64,000 nucleotides of DNA from Pseudomonas pudica (GCF_015680405.1 NZ_JADLJS010000011.1:1-64000); one strand, 5' to 3'; positions 34,994-44,866 are shown, counted from the first letter of the stretch. Notes: generated by a model from the letters alone, not told the origin. Numbers and translations are program-made.

Positions 34994-35021
34994 GATTTTG
35001 GGGCCGCTTTGCGGCCCCAAG

Positions 35022-35873
35022 TTATTTGAACCCTTCGACAATGTAGTCGGCCATGCAGTCGGTAATTGGCGAAGGGTTCTGGGTACTGCGCACCAGCATC
35101 ACATTGGCCACCGGCAACTGCGGCAACCCTTCGCTCTCGCCCAGAATGCGGATATTCCCGCCAATCAGGCTCTGCAACTGTGCGGTCACCGCCAACCCTG
35201 CGGTGACGATGGCAAAGATCGCTGCCAGGCTCGGGCTGGTATAGGCGATGCGGTAGTCGATGCCCTGGGCCTCCAGGGCATTGCAGGTCCAGGCCCGGCA
35301 GAAGCAGTCAGTGTTGAACAGGGCTACCGGCATGGGGCGTTGCTCGTGCGGGCAGAAGCCTTCCGCGGCGGCCCAGACCAGGCGTTCCTGGCGCAGCAGT
35401 TGGCCAATCTCGTTGCCCGGCTCACGGGTGACGATGGTCAGGTCCAGGTCCTGGCGCAGCATCAGTTGTTTGGAGGAGTCGCAATGCACCTCCACCTGCA
35501 CCAGTGGGTAGGCCTGAGCAAAGCTCGACAGGATGGTCGGCAGGAAGCGCATGGCATAGTCGTCCGGCGTGCCGATGCGTACTACCCCGACCATGTGCGG
35601 CATGCGCAGGGTGTTGAACACTTCCCCATGCAACTTGAGGATGCGCCGCGCATAGCCCAGCAGCACCTGGCCCTCGGCGGTCAGGCGCACCTGGCGGCCA
35701 TCGCGCTCGAACAGCTGGCGCTGGAGGATGTCCTCTTCCAGGCGTTTCATTTGCATGCTCACCGCCGACTGGGTGCGGTTGACCACCTCGCCGGCGCGGG
35801 TGAAGCCACCCTGCTCGGCGATGGCCACGAAAGTGCGCAGTACGTCCGCATCGAGGCTCTGGTATTGGGACAT
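35022..35873 (-). CDS. LysR-family transcriptional regulator
   Basis: Regulator of 283 residues with the helix-turn-helix GGFTRAGEVVNRTQSAVSMQMKRLEEDILQRQLFERDGRQV. GGAG lies eight bases before the ATG. It diverges from the DUF1127 gene at 35970 and so probably acts on it. Its stop lies 28 bases from the end of the converging TauE/SafE gene, with a GGGGCCGC-TTT-GCGGCCCC hairpin between. Confidence 0.9.
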   Translation of the reverse strand: MSQYQSLDADVLRTFVAIAEQGGFTRAGEVVNRTQSAVSMQMKRLEEDILQRQLFERDGRQVRLTAEGQVLLGYARRILKLHGEVFNTLRMPHMVGVVRIGTPDDYAMRFLPTILSSFAQAYPLVQVEVHCDSSKQLMLRQDLDLTIVTREPGNEIGQLLRQERLVWAAAEGFCPHEQRPMPVALFNTDCFCRAWTCNALEAQGIDYRIAYTSPSLAAIFAIVTAGLAVTAQLQSLIGGNIRILGESEGLPQLPVANVMLVRSTQNPSPITDCMADYIVEGFK

Positions 35874-35969
35874 TGCATCAATCTCCGAGATGCATGGCAT
35901 CAGAAACATTCGTTGGATTGATCTTATGCCTGGCAGGAGACTGGAGCCATCAACACGGAGGGCTTCACG

Positions 35970-36188
35970 ATGAAAGGTCATGTCAGCAGCATCCAGCAAC
36001 CTGCCTTTTCCCTGAACCACCTGTGGCATGCCGCCCTGCAGCGCCCGGCACGCTGGCTGCAGCTGTACCGCCAGCGCCAGGAACTGGCCAGCCTCAGTGA
36101 CGCAACCTTGCACGACCTGGGGTTGAGCCGGGCGGATATCCAGCAAGAGGCCGAGCGGCATTTCTGGGATGACCCGCTGCGCAAATAG
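35970..36188 (+). CDS. DUF1127 small protein
   Basis: Basic protein of 72 residues. The C-terminal half is the DUF1127 motif: WLQLYRQRQELASLSDATLHDLGLSRADIQQEAERHFW. Short DUF1127 proteins in other bacteria take part in RNA turnover and phosphate or carbon responses, but this one is not assigned. It has a predicted GGAGG-like ribosome site and diverges from a LysR gene. It is followed by a REP pair. Confidence 0.8.
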   Translation: MKGHVSSIQQPAFSLNHLWHAALQRPARWLQLYRQRQELASLSDATLHDLGLSRADIQQEAERHFWDDPLRK

Positions 36189-36212
36189 GCTAAGTTTGTC
36201 GGTGGAATCACT

Positions 36213-36308
36213 GGCCTCTTCGCGGGTGAACCCGCTCCCACAGGAACTCCACATTGCCCGAGGCCAGTGGTATCCCTGTGGGAGCGGGTTCACCCGCGAA
36301 AGGGCCAG
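36213..36308. repeat. REP pair, GGGTTCACCC class
   Basis: Stems GGGTGAACCC and GGGTTCACCC, between the DUF1127 and YcaQ-like genes. Confidence 0.85.
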
Positions 36309-36333
36309 TGCAGACACCACAAGGAGTTCAGGC

Positions 36334-37554
36334 TTGCCCCTCAAGCTGTCCATCAACCAGGCCCGCCGGCTGGCCCTTTCTGCCCAAGGTTTCGGCAAGC
36401 AGCCAGAATCGGTGCCGACGCTGCCGGCACTCAAACGCATGCTGCAACGCCTGGGCGTGTTGCAAATCGATTCGGTCAACGCCCTTGTCCGCTCCCACTA
36501 TCTGCCGCTGTTCTCACGCCTGGGCCACTACTCGCCTGCCGCCCTCGACCAGCTCGCCTGGGGGCGTGGCCGCCAGCGCCTGATGTTCGAATACTGGGGC
36601 CACGAAGCCTCGTTGCTGCCGCTGAGCCTGTACCCACTGCTGCGCTGGCGCATGGCCCATGCCGCCGACGGTCGTGGCATCTATCGCCAGCTCGCGCAGT
36701 TTGGCCGCGAACGCCAGGACGTGATTGCCCGGGTACTGGCCGCCGTCCGCGAACAGGGCGCCCTCGGCGCAGGCAGCCTGTCCACCCGCGAGGAGCGGGC
36801 CGGCCCCTGGTGGGACTGGAGCGAGGAAAAGCACGCACTGGAGTGGCTGTTCGCCGCAGGGCAAGTGACGGTCGCTGGCCGGCGCGGCTTCGAGCGGCTT
36901 TACGATGTGCCGGAAAAGGTCCTGCCGAAGGCGATCCTCGACCAACCTTTGCCCAGCGAGACCGAGGCGCATCAGGGCTTGATGCTGCATGCCGCCACGG
37001 CCCTGGGCGTAGCCACCGAGCGTGACCTGCGCGACTACTTCCGCCTGGATCCGGGGCAGGGCAGGGCTGCGCTGGCCGAACTGTTGGCTGACGGCCGCCT
37101 GCAAGCGGTCGAGGTGCAAGGCTGGAAGCAGCTCGCCTACTGCGCCGGCGCACCGCGTATCCCCCGGCGCATAGAGGCCAGCGCGCTGTTGTCGCCGTTC
37201 GATTCACTGGTCTGGGAACGCAACCGTACCGAGCGCTTGTTCGACTTCCGCTACCGCCTGGAAATCTACACCCCGGCGCACAAGCGGGTGTACGGCTACT
37301 ACGTACTGCCGTTCCTGTACCACGAACGCATCGGCGCACGGGTGGACTTGCGCGCCGAGCGCGCCCAGGGGCAACTGGCAGTGCATGCCGTGCATGTGGA
37401 GGCCGCAGGCCTGGACGAGGAAGGTTACCAGGCCCTGGCCGGCAACCTGCTGCGCCTGGCCAGTTGGCTGGGCCTGGAAAAGGTGCAACTTAACTGCCCG
37501 CGCAAGGAGGGCAGCCAGTTGCGCCAGGCGCTGCTCAGCGCCGCACCTGCTTGA
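36334..37554 (+). CDS. YcaQ/AlkX-family DNA interstrand-crosslink glycosylase
   Basis: DNA-binding protein of 406 residues of the winged-helix YcaQ family (HTH_42). The catalytic QxD/QxQ motif is seen as QID at residues 44-46, followed by [12 protein letters not shown]. The family removes crosslinked or bulky bases. The start is a TTG at 36334 behind AAGGAG at seven bases; the longer open frame upstream runs through the REP pair and is rejected. Its 3' end overlaps the converging DAHP synthase gene by 20 bp. Confidence 0.85.
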   Translation: MPLKLSINQARRLALSAQGFGKQPESVPTLPALKRMLQRLGVLQIDSVNALVRSHYLPLFSRLGHYSPAALDQLAWGRGRQRLMFEYWGHEASLLPLSLYPLLRWRMAHAADGRGIYRQLAQFGRERQDVIARVLAAVREQGALGAGSLSTREERAGPWWDWSEEKHALEWLFAAGQVTVAGRRGFERLYDVPEKVLPKAILDQPLPSETEAHQGLMLHAATALGVATERDLRDYFRLDPGQGRAALAELLADGRLQAVEVQGWKQLAYCAGAPRIPRRIEASALLSPFDSLVWERNRTERLFDFRYRLEIYTPAHKRVYGYYVLPFLYHERIGARVDLRAERAQGQLAVHAVHVEAAGLDEEGYQALAGNLLRLASWLGLEKVQLNCPRKEGSQLRQALLSAAPA

Positions 37555-38881
37555 GGGTTTCGGCAATCAGGAATGCCAGCTCCAGGGACTGGTCGGCGTT
37601 CATGCGCGGGTCGCAGTGGGTGTGATACCGGTCGGACAGCGCATCCTCGGTGATCGGCCGGGCGCCGCCGATGCATTCGGTGACGTTCTGCCCGGTCATC
37701 TCGATGTGGATACCGCCGGCATGGCTGCCCTCGGCCTGGTGCACCTGGAAGAACTGCTTCACCTCATCCAGGATCTGCGCAAAGTCACGGGTCTTGTAAC
37801 CGCTGCTGGCCTTGATGGTGTTGCCATGCATCGGGTCGGAGCTCCACAGCACCTTGCGCCCTTCGCGCTCGACAGTGCGGATCAGCCCCGGCAGGTGTTC
37901 GCCAACCTTGCCGGCGCCCATGCGCACGATCAGGTTCAGGCGCCCGGGATCGTTGGCCGGGTTCAGCGTGTCGATCAGGCGGATCAGCTCCTCGGGGTTC
38001 ATGCTCGGGCCAACCTTGACCCCGATCGGGTTGTGCACGCCGCGCAAAAACTCCACATGAGCACCGTCAAGCTGGCGGGTGCGGTCGCCGATCCACAGCA
38101 TGTGCGCCGAGCAGTCGTAGTAGTCGCCGGTCAGGCTGTCCTGGCGCACGAAGGCTTCTTCATAGTTCAGCAGCAGTGCTTCGTGGGCGGTGAAGAAGCT
38201 GGTTTCGCGCAGCTGCGGCGCGCTGTCCAGGCCGCAGGCGCGCATGAATGCCAGGGTTTCGTCGATGCGGTTGGCCAGCTGGTGGTACTTGTCGGCCAGC
38301 GCCGAATTGGCGATGAAGTCCAGGTTCCACTTGTGCACCTGGTGCAGGTCGGCAAACCCGCCCTGGGCGAAGGCGCGCAGCAGGTTGAGGCTGGCGGTGG
38401 CCTGGTGGTAGGCCTGCAGCAGGCGCTCCGGGTCGGGGATGCGGCTTTTCGCGTCGAAGCCGATGCCGTTGACGATGTCGCCACGGTAGGCGGGCAGGGT
38501 GATGTCGCCGATGGTTTCATCGCCCGATGAGCGCGGCTTGGCGAACTGCCCGGCCATGCGCCCGACCTTGACCACCGGGCAGCCGGCGGCGAAGGTCATG
38601 ACAATGGCCATTTGCAGCAGCACCTTGAAGGTGTCGCGGATTTTCGCCGCCGAGAACTCGGCGAAGCTCTCGGCGCAGTCGCCACCCTGCAGCAGGAAGG
38701 CGCGGCCTTCGGTGACCTCGGCGAACTGCCGGCGCAGCTCGCGTGCCTCGCCCGCGAACACCAGCGGCGGGTAACTGGCCAGGGTCTGTTCGACCTTCAG
38801 CAGGTGCGCGGCATCGGGGTAGGTCGGTTGCTGCTGGATTGGCAGGGCACGCCAGCTGTCGGGGCTCCACGGTTGGTTCAT
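37535..38881 (-). CDS. Class II DAHP synthase
   Basis: Enzyme of 448 residues making 3-deoxy-D-arabino-heptulosonate-7-phosphate from PEP and erythrose 4-phosphate, the first step of the shikimate pathway. The plant-type class II signatures are visible: [26 protein letters not shown]-equivalent [34 protein letters not shown] and [18 protein letters not shown]. Class II enzymes can be linked to secondary metabolism, but this may be a general copy. It overlaps the end of the YcaQ-like gene by 20 bp on the opposite strand. Confidence 0.95.
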   Translation of the reverse strand: MNQPWSPDSWRALPIQQQPTYPDAAHLLKVEQTLASYPPLVFAGEARELRRQFAEVTEGRAFLLQGGDCAESFAEFSAAKIRDTFKVLLQMAIVMTFAAGCPVVKVGRMAGQFAKPRSSGDETIGDITLPAYRGDIVNGIGFDAKSRIPDPERLLQAYHQATASLNLLRAFAQGGFADLHQVHKWNLDFIANSALADKYHQLANRIDETLAFMRACGLDSAPQLRETSFFTAHEALLLNYEEAFVRQDSLTGDYYDCSAHMLWIGDRTRQLDGAHVEFLRGVHNPIGVKVGPSMNPEELIRLIDTLNPANDPGRLNLIVRMGAGKVGEHLPGLIRTVEREGRKVLWSSDPMHGNTIKASSGYKTRDFAQILDEVKQFFQVHQAEGSHAGGIHIEMTGQNVTECIGGARPITEDALSDRYHTHCDPRMNADQSLELAFLIAETLKQVRR

Positions 38882-38997
38882 CTCGGGCTCGGTCTTGTCG
38901 GTTGTAGGCTATGGGCCATGGTAACAGTTGGCGCTGCGCTTGTTGCATCAAGGGTGTTGGCGGACAATGCGCGTTTTTGCGCGGGTGGGTGGTGAGC

Positions 38998-39753
38998 ATG
39001 GCGGCGGAACGGGAAGAGCGGCTACTGGCACGGGTGGAGGACGCCTTTGGTGTCATCAGCGTGTATGAAGTCGACGACTACCGCTTTCTGGAATTCGGCG
39101 ATGCGATCGAGCAGAGCTGCGTGTTCACGGCCGACCCAAGCTGGCTGGAATACGACTATACCCGCGCCATGCTGGTGGGGGCGTTGTGCCACGAGCAGCC
39201 GGAGAGCGCGCTGTTTCTCGGCCTGGGGGCCGGCACGCTGACCCAGGCCTGCATGAAGTTCCTGCCGCTGGACGACATCGAGGCCATCGAACTGCGCCCG
39301 GAGGTACCGCGCCTGGCCATGGAGTACCTGGGCCTGGACGATGACCCGCGGCTGTATGTACGCATCGGCGATGCCCTGGAGCTTTTGCCCACGGCGGAGA
39401 AGGCCGACCTGCTTTTCGTCGACCTGTACACCGACCATGGGCCGGGGGTGGGGCACCTGGCGTGGAACTTCCTGGAGAACTGCCAGCAGCAGCTGAACCC
39501 GGGTGGGTGGCTGGTGATCAACCAGTGGGCCACCGACGACGGCAAGCCGCTGGGCGCGGCGTTGCTGCGCGGGTTGTACCACCGGCATTACTGGGAGCTG
39601 CCGGTGAAGGAGGGCAATGTGATCCTGCTGGTGCCGGCGGACCTGGAGCAGACGCTGGACCTGGATGGGCTGAGGGCCCGGGCCGAGGCGTTGGCGCCGC
39701 GCCTGGGGTACAGCCTCGAAGGGCTGATCCGCGAGATTCGGCCGGCTACCTGA
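38998..39753 (+). CDS. Spermidine-synthase-like Rossmann protein
   Basis: Protein of 251 residues with the aminopropyltransferase-type Rossmann fold: LFLGLGAGTLTQACMKFLP, then the acidic end of strand 2 (IEAIELRPEVPRLA), RIGDALELL, and LLFVDLYTDHGPG. The substrate-binding residues of true spermidine synthase (YHE/ DQTY-like motifs) are not clear, so it may be a SAM-dependent methyltransferase or a degenerate relative. ATG 38998 is chosen; a GTG pair just upstream is possible. Confidence 0.8.
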   Translation: MAAEREERLLARVEDAFGVISVYEVDDYRFLEFGDAIEQSCVFTADPSWLEYDYTRAMLVGALCHEQPESALFLGLGAGTLTQACMKFLPLDDIEAIELRPEVPRLAMEYLGLDDDPRLYVRIGDALELLPTAEKADLLFVDLYTDHGPGVGHLAWNFLENCQQQLNPGGWLVINQWATDDGKPLGAALLRGLYHRHYWELPVKEGNVILLVPADLEQTLDLDGLRARAEALAPRLGYSLEGLIREIRPAT

Positions 39754-39774
39754 TGAATCTGTGTCGAGGCTGCT

Positions 39775-39862
39775 GGCCCTATCGCCGGCAAGCCAGCTCC
39801 CACACCGACCGCGTTGGCTGTCCCTGTGGGAGCTGGCTTGCCGGCGATGGGGCCGATACAGG
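39775..39862. repeat. REP pair, GGCAAGCC/GGCTTGCC class
   Basis: Two inverted units downstream of the spermidine-synthase-like gene. Confidence 0.85.
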
Positions 39863-39957
39863 CAATAAAGAATTATCGATTCAGTTCCTGGTGGTTGATG
39901 GCCCGACACTGGTCAGGCACCCTGAAAATATTCCTCACGTCTGCGCACGATTTCGGG

Positions 39958-40180
39958 TATAGTACGCGCCGGTCTTTTAGCGGACCGCAAAATCAGGTGG
40001 TGTAAACCCTCCGAGTCCAGCTTCGGCTGCACGTCCGCTAGGCGGACTTTCCCACGTTTATCTTTTTCAATCGTTTTCGCAAATCCCCGCCGCCAAAGCT
40101 GCCTGGGTGACCTGTCGGTCTTTCATGGCTTGTGCAGCTTTGGAGCATGGGTCTTTGCGGATGCACCTAGAGGCAGACCC
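39958..40180 (+). promoter_or_regulatory. Structured leader of the DEAD-box helicase gene
   Basis: A TATAGT box (39958-39963) is followed by about 210 untranslated bases. They contain CAGC-TTCG-GCTG (40018-40029), a stable UUCG tetraloop hairpin, and GTCCGC-TAG-GCGGAC-TTT (40033-40050), an attenuator-like hairpin. AGCGGAC (39979-39985) can pair with GTCCGCT (40033-40039) instead, which would break the second hairpin. This is consistent with a switching leader, as known for cold-shock helicases. The -35 box is unclear. Confidence 0.55.
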
Positions 40181-41860
40181 ATGACCCAGGAAACCGGCGG
40201 CTTCGCCGCTCTCGATCTCAATCCGAATATTGTTGCTGCCGTTCTGGCGACCGGCTACGAAGAGCCGTCCGCCATTCAGCAACAATCGATCCCGATCATC
40301 CTCGCCGGTCACGACATGATCGGCCAGGCGCAGACTGGCACCGGCAAGACCGCTGCCTTCGCCCTGCCGATCCTCAACAAGATCGATGTGAGCAAGCGCG
40401 AACCGCAAGCCCTGATCCTGGCGCCAACCCGTGAGTTGGCGCTGCAAGTTGCTACCGCTTTCGAAACCTACGCCAAGCAGATGCCGGGCGTGAACGTGGT
40501 CGCCGTCTACGGTGGTGCCCCGATGGGCCCACAGCTGCGTGCGATCCGCAACGGCGCGCAAATCGTCGTGGCCACCCCGGGCCGTCTGTGCGACCACCTG
40601 CGTCGTGACGAAAAAGTCCTGTCGACCGTGCAGTACCTGGTACTGGACGAAGCCGACGAGATGCTCAAGCTGGGCTTCATGGACGACCTCGAAGTGATCT
40701 TCGATGCCATCCCTGCCAGCCGCCAGACCGTGCTGTTCTCCGCCACTCTGCCGTCGTCGATCCGCTCGATCGCCGAACGTCACCTGCGCGAGCCCAAGCA
40801 CGTCAAGATCCAGAGCAAGACCCAGACCGTTACCGCGATCGAGCAGGCCCACCTGATGGTCCACGCTGACCAGAAGATCCCGGCTGTGCTGCGTCTGCTG
40901 GAAGTGGAAGAGTTCGATGCGCTGATCGCCTTCGTGCGTACCAAGCAAGCCACCCTGGACCTGGCCTCCGCGCTGGAAGCCAAGGGCTACAAGGCTGCCG
41001 CGCTGAATGGCGACATCGCCCAGAACCAGCGTGAGCGTGTGATCGACTCGCTCAAGGATGGCCGCCTGGACATCGTTGTCGCTACCGACGTCGCTGCCCG
41101 TGGCCTGGACGTACCGCGCATCACTCACGTGTTCAACGTCGACATGCCGTACGACCCGGAGTCCTACGTACACCGTATCGGCCGTACCGGCCGTGCCGGT
41201 CGCGATGGCCGTGCACTGCTGCTGGTCACCCCGCGTGAGCGCCGCATGCTGCAGGTGATCGAGCGCGTAACCGGGCAGAAAGTTGCCGAAGCCCGCCTGC
41301 CGAATGCCCAGGCCGTGCTGGACGCCCGCATCAAGAAGCTGACCTCGAGCCTGGCGCCGCTGGTTGCCGAAGCGGAAGCCACCCACGGCGAGCTGTTCGA
41401 CCGCCTGACCGCCGACCTGGGTTGCAGCGCGCGTGCCCTGGCTGCTGCCCTGCTGCGCAAGGCCACCAATGGCCAGGCGCTGGACCTGGCTGCGGTAGAG
41501 CGTGAGCAGCCGCTGGTGCCGAGCTTCGCCCCGCGTGGCGAGCGTACCGAACGTGGTGAGCGTGGCGAGCGCCCGGAGCGTGGTGACCGCGAGCGCCGTG
41601 CACCGATGCCGCTTGCCGAAGGCCGTGTGCGTTGCCGCACTGCCCTGGGTGCCCGTGACGGCATCGCTGCCAAGAACCTGTTGGGCGCGATCCTCAACGA
41701 GGGTGGCCTGGCCCGTGACGCTATCGGCCGTATCCAGGTGCGCGACAGCTTCAGCCTGGTCGAGTTGCCGGAAGATGGCCTGGAGAAGCTGCTGTCCAAG
41801 CTCAAGGACACCCGCGTGGCTGGCAAGCAGCTGAAGCTGCGTCGCTACCGCGAGGATTGA
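40181..41860 (+). CDS. deaD: DEAD-box ATP-dependent RNA helicase, CsdA/DeaD type
   Basis: RNA helicase of 559 residues. Motifs in order: AQTGTGKT (I), PTRELALQ (Ia), DEAD (II), SATLP (III), HRIGRTGRAGRDG (VI). A Glu/Arg/Gly-rich linker (about 452-484) precedes the C-terminal DbpA/CsdA RNA-binding domain, GARDGIAAKNLLGAILNEGG. This fits the DeaD group, which helps ribosome assembly and mRNA unfolding at low temperature. It is preceded by a long leader and followed by a strong terminator. RhlB or RhlE are less likely because they lack this C-domain. Confidence 0.93.
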   Translation: MTQETGGFAALDLNPNIVAAVLATGYEEPSAIQQQSIPIILAGHDMIGQAQTGTGKTAAFALPILNKIDVSKREPQALILAPTRELALQVATAFETYAKQMPGVNVVAVYGGAPMGPQLRAIRNGAQIVVATPGRLCDHLRRDEKVLSTVQYLVLDEADEMLKLGFMDDLEVIFDAIPASRQTVLFSATLPSSIRSIAERHLREPKHVKIQSKTQTVTAIEQAHLMVHADQKIPAVLRLLEVEEFDALIAFVRTKQATLDLASALEAKGYKAAALNGDIAQNQRERVIDSLKDGRLDIVVATDVAARGLDVPRITHVFNVDMPYDPESYVHRIGRTGRAGRDGRALLLVTPRERRMLQVIERVTGQKVAEARLPNAQAVLDARIKKLTSSLAPLVAEAEATHGELFDRLTADLGCSARALAAALLRKATNGQALDLAAVEREQPLVPSFAPRGERTERGERGERPERGDRERRAPMPLAEGRVRCRTALGARDGIAAKNLLGAILNEGGLARDAIGRIQVRDSFSLVELPEDGLEKLLSKLKDTRVAGKQLKLRRYRED

Positions 41861-41873
41861 TCCTGGCGCAATG

Positions 41874-41907
41874 AAAAAATCCCCGGCTTTGGCTGGGGAT
41901 TTTTTTT
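41874..41907. terminator. Bidirectional terminator after deaD
   Basis: AAAAAATCCCC-N10-GGGGATTTTTTT; the T-run and A-run allow termination from both sides, between converging deaD and the ygiD-like gene. Confidence 0.92.
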
Positions 41908-41913
41908 GCCTGC

Positions 41914-42010
41914 GCCGGCCCTTTCGCGGGTAAACCCGCTCCCACAGGTACAGCACAAGCCTTGAAATCTGTGGAGACCCTGTGGGAGCGGGTTCACCCG
42001 CGAAGAGGCC
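41914..42010. repeat. REP pair, GGGTTCACCC class
   Basis: Stems GGGTAAACCC and GGGTTCACCC. Confidence 0.85.
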
Positions 42011-42012
42011 CT

Positions 42013-42780
42013 TCAGCCAAACCGATAAATGTCCATCCCCAACGCCCCCAGGGTAAACCCTTGGTGCACCACCCCGAACTTGCCCCCAGCCCCCAGGGCA
42101 AAGAACAGCGGCAGGAAATGCTCGTCACTGGGATGGTTGCGCGCCGCAAACGGCGCCTGCTGCCGATAATTCAGCAACGCTTGCTGATCATCCGCCCGAA
42201 GCTTTTCCACCACCCAATCCCTGAACGCCAGTGCCCATGGCTCGATCACATCCGGCCCGGCATGCCAGTCCAGTTCGCCCAGGTTGTGGGTAATGCTGCC
42301 CGAGCCGATCAACAGCATGCCCTGACCGCGCAAACCCGCCAGCGCCTGGCCTACCTTGACCTGCAGCGCCGGCCCCATGTGGCTGGGCAGGGAAACTTGC
42401 ACAACCGGAATATTCGCCTCCGGGTACATCAGCGACAGAGGTACCCAGGCGCCGTGGTCGAATGGCCGCTGCGCATCCAGCCGGGCTGGCAGCCCGGTAG
42501 CCTGCAGCAGTTCACTGACCTGCCCGGCAAGGGTGGGGTCACCCGGCGCCGGGTATTGCACCGCATATAGCGCTGGTGGGAAGCCGTAGAAGTCATGCCA
42601 GGTCTCGGGCTGTGCGCTGCCGGTAACCAGCAGTTCGCGGCTTTCCCAGTGTGCCGACACCACCACGATCGCTTTCGGACGGGGCAGGGCGTTGGCCAGC
42701 CCGGCCAGCGCCGGCCCGCTGGCGCCGGGTTGCAGGGCAAGCATGGGGGAGCCATGGGAGATGAACAGGCTGGGCAGCAT
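42013..42780 (-). CDS. ygiD: LigB-type extradiol dioxygenase (YgiD-like)
   Basis: Protein of 255 residues of the DODA/YgiD family, zinc- or iron-dependent dioxygenases acting on 4,5-DOPA-like catechols. Metal ligands are suggested by SHGSPM near the N-terminus, SAHWES and the later DHGAWVP. No other catechol pathway gene is adjacent. It ends near a REP pair and diverges from tpm. Confidence 0.85.
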   Translation of the reverse strand: MLPSLFISHGSPMLALQPGASGPALAGLANALPRPKAIVVVSAHWESRELLVTGSAQPETWHDFYGFPPALYAVQYPAPGDPTLAGQVSELLQATGLPARLDAQRPFDHGAWVPLSLMYPEANIPVVQVSLPSHMGPALQVKVGQALAGLRGQGMLLIGSGSITHNLGELDWHAGPDVIEPWALAFRDWVVEKLRADDQQALLNYRQQAPFAARNHPSDEHFLPLFFALGAGGKFGVVHQGFTLGALGMDIYRFG

Positions 42781-42881
42781 GGCGGGTTCCTGACGGTTAA
42801 GATGCACACATCTTCGATCAACTACAGATCGAAATCCAAACCAACTTTTACCGACAAACCATCTAAAAATCGGGAGTGATC

Positions 42882-43532
42882 ATGGAGCCAGCGTTCTGGC
42901 AGCAGCGGTGGGCCGACAACCAGATCGGCTTTCACCAGGCGCAGGTGAACCCCTATCTGCAGAAATATTGGCCAACGCTTGGCCTTGCGCCGGGCAGCCG
43001 CGTGCTGGTGCCGTTGTGCGGCAAGAGCCTGGACCTGGCCTGGTTGGCCGGGCAGGGGTATCGCGTGTTGGGCGTAGAGCTGTCGCGGCGGGCGGTGGAG
43101 GCATTCTTCCGCGAGCATGGGCTGCAGGCCGAGGTACAGCAGCGTGGGGCTTTCGAGGTTTGGCGCAGTGGTGACGTCGAACTCTGGTGTGGGGATTTCT
43201 TTGCGTTGCAGGCAGAGGATGTCGGCGACTGCGCGGGGCTGTATGACCGGGCGGCGTTGATTGCCTTGCCTTCGCAGATGCGTGTGGCTTACATGCGGTT
43301 GTTGTCGCGCTTGCTGCCGACGGGTTGCCAAGGGTTGGTGGTGACTCTGGATTATGACCAATCCTTGCTGGGCGGGCCGCCGTTTTCGGTAGGAGATGAA
43401 GAGCTGCGACAAGGGTTTGCCGGGTGGCAGCTGGATGAGCTGGAGGCTGTGGAGGTGATTGAAGAAAGCCCGAAGTTTTTGCAGGCCGGGGTATCGAGCT
43501 TGTTGGAGCGGGTTTGCCGGGTCAGCCGCTGA
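42882..43532 (+). CDS. tpm: Thiopurine S-methyltransferase
   Basis: SAM-dependent enzyme of 216 residues. In Pseudomonas Tpm methylates thiopurines and also selenite or tellurite to volatile products. Sequence: MEPAFWQQRWADNQIGFHQ at the N-terminus, SAM-loop VLVPLCGKSLDLAWLA, then VLGVELSRRAVEAFF, GDFFAL, and LYDRAALIALP. ATG 42882 follows GGGAG; an in-frame GTG two codons earlier is possible. It diverges from the ygiD-like gene. Confidence 0.93.
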   Translation: MEPAFWQQRWADNQIGFHQAQVNPYLQKYWPTLGLAPGSRVLVPLCGKSLDLAWLAGQGYRVLGVELSRRAVEAFFREHGLQAEVQQRGAFEVWRSGDVELWCGDFFALQAEDVGDCAGLYDRAALIALPSQMRVAYMRLLSRLLPTGCQGLVVTLDYDQSLLGGPPFSVGDEELRQGFAGWQLDELEAVEVIEESPKFLQAGVSSLLERVCRVSR

Positions 43533-43551
43533 CAGGTGTGTAGCCTGTCTT

Positions 43552-43653
43552 GGCCCTTTCGTGGGTGAACCCGCTCCCACAGGTACTGCACAATCCTCAA
43601 GGTATGTGGTGAACCTGTGGGAGCGGGTTTACCCGCGAAGAGGCCGGCACAGG
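43552..43653. repeat. REP pair, GGGTTCACCC class
   Basis: Stems GGGTGAACCC and GGGTTTACCC between converging tpm and htpX. Confidence 0.85.
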
Positions 43654-43658
43654 TGTAC

Positions 43659-43685
43659 AAAAAAGGGCGACCGAAGTCGCCCTTT
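43659..43685 (-). terminator. Terminator of htpX
   Basis: On the minus strand: AAAGGGCGAC-TTCG-GTCGCCCTTTTTT, a UUCG-type tetraloop hairpin with a T-run. Confidence 0.9.
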
Positions 43686-43701
43686 GTTTCTACCGGTTGG
43701 A

Positions 43702-44589
43702 TCAACCGCGACGGCGCAGTGCCTCGATACGGTCTTCCAGCGGCGGGTGGCTCATCAGCAGCCCGGCCAGGCCGTGCTTCAGGCCACCATTGATGCCGAA
43801 GGCCTTCATGGTGTCGGGCATGTGCACCGGCAGGCCTTGCTCCACGCGCAGGCGCTGCAGGGCGCCGATCATCGCCGCGGTACCGGCCAGCTGAGCACCG
43901 GCTTCGTCGGCGCGGTATTCGCGGCGGCGCGAGAACCACATCACGATCATGCTGGCCAGAATGCCCAGGATCAGCTCGGCAACGATGGTCGCCACGTAGT
44001 AGGCAATGCCCTGGCCTTCTTCGTTCTTGAAGATCACCTTGTCGACGAAGTTGCCGATGATGCGCGCGAAGAACATCACGAAGGTGTTCACAACGCCTTG
44101 CACCAGCGCCAGGGTGACCATGTCGCCGTTGGCCACGTGGCCGATCTCGTGGGCCAGCACTGCGCGCACTTCATCGGGCGAGAAGCGCTCCAGCAGGCCC
44201 TGGGACACGGCGACCAGAGCGTCGTTGCGGTTCCAGCCGGTGGCGAAGGCGTTGGCCTCGTATGCCGGGAAGATACCCACCTCGGGCATCTTGATGCCCG
44301 CTTCACGGGACAGCTCTTCCACCGTTTGCAGCAGCCACTGTTCGTGGCGGGTGCGCGGCTGGCTGATGATCTGGGTGCCGGTGGTCATCTTCGCCATCCA
44401 CTTGGAGATGAACAGCGAGACGAGGGAGCCAGCAAAGCCGAACACGGCGCAGAACACCAGCAGGCTGCTGAGATTCAGGTCGACCCCGTTGGCGGCCATG
44501 AACCCGTTGAAACCGAACAGGCTCAGGGTAATGCTTGCAACCAGCACCACCGCGAGGTTGGTGGCTACAAACAACAGAATGCGCATCAT
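43702..44589 (-). CDS. htpX: Membrane zinc metalloprotease HtpX
   Basis: Inner-membrane protease of 295 residues, for quality control of misfolded membrane proteins. Two N-terminal helices (about 4-26, 38-62) precede the catalytic domain with HEIGH (near residue 145) and the third zinc ligand Glu in the [10 protein letters not shown] region; two further hydrophobic stretches follow HEIGH. It has its own terminator. In E. coli it is under the Cpx response; no Cpx box was recognised here. Confidence 0.95.
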   Translation of the reverse strand: MMRILLFVATNLAVVLVASITLSLFGFNGFMAANGVDLNLSSLLVFCAVFGFAGSLVSLFISKWMAKMTTGTQIISQPRTRHEQWLLQTVEELSREAGIKMPEVGIFPAYEANAFATGWNRNDALVAVSQGLLERFSPDEVRAVLAHEIGHVANGDMVTLALVQGVVNTFVMFFARIIGNFVDKVIFKNEEGQGIAYYVATIVAELILGILASMIVMWFSRRREYRADEAGAQLAGTAAMIGALQRLRVEQGLPVHMPDTMKAFGINGGLKHGLAGLLMSHPPLEDRIEALRRRG

Positions 44590-44768
44590 GGTTGTTACGT
44601 TCTCCTGACGGATGAGTTGTCGCTTACTGCGGGGTATATAAGGGGCCGGCCGTGCCGATTCAATCGGGCGACTATTTCAAACTGTGTACGGCGGAGTATG
44701 GCAGAGGATGGCGCGGGGGCTGTGGGATAGAGCGTTGCAGGATGTAAGAAACATCCTTAGGGGTTTTC

Positions 44769-44861
44769 GGGGGCTGCTTTGCAGCCCATTCGCAGCGCAA
44801 GGCTGCTCCTACAGGGGGCATGCGTTCTACTGTAGGAGCAGCCTTGCGCTGCGAAGAGGCC
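44769..44861. repeat. REP-like pair, GCAGC/GCTGC class
   Basis: Two inverted units (AGCAGCCTTGCGCTGCGAAG and its complement), between the start of htpX and the end of alaA. Confidence 0.8.
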
Positions 44862-44866
44862 ATCAC

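Noticed and set aside
34996..35021. GGGGCCGC-TTT-GCGGCCCC as a terminator
   Set aside because: Strong stem between converging genes, but no T-run on either side, so I do not list it as a Rho-independent terminator.
35022..36479. Extended LysR frame through the DUF1127 gene and the REP pair
   Set aside because: The helix-turn-helix begins right after ATG 35873, which has GGAG upstream; the extra part reads REP sequence.
40067..41956. 629-codon minus-strand frame opposite the helicase
   Set aside because: Shadow frame; helicase motifs I to VI are unbroken on the plus strand.
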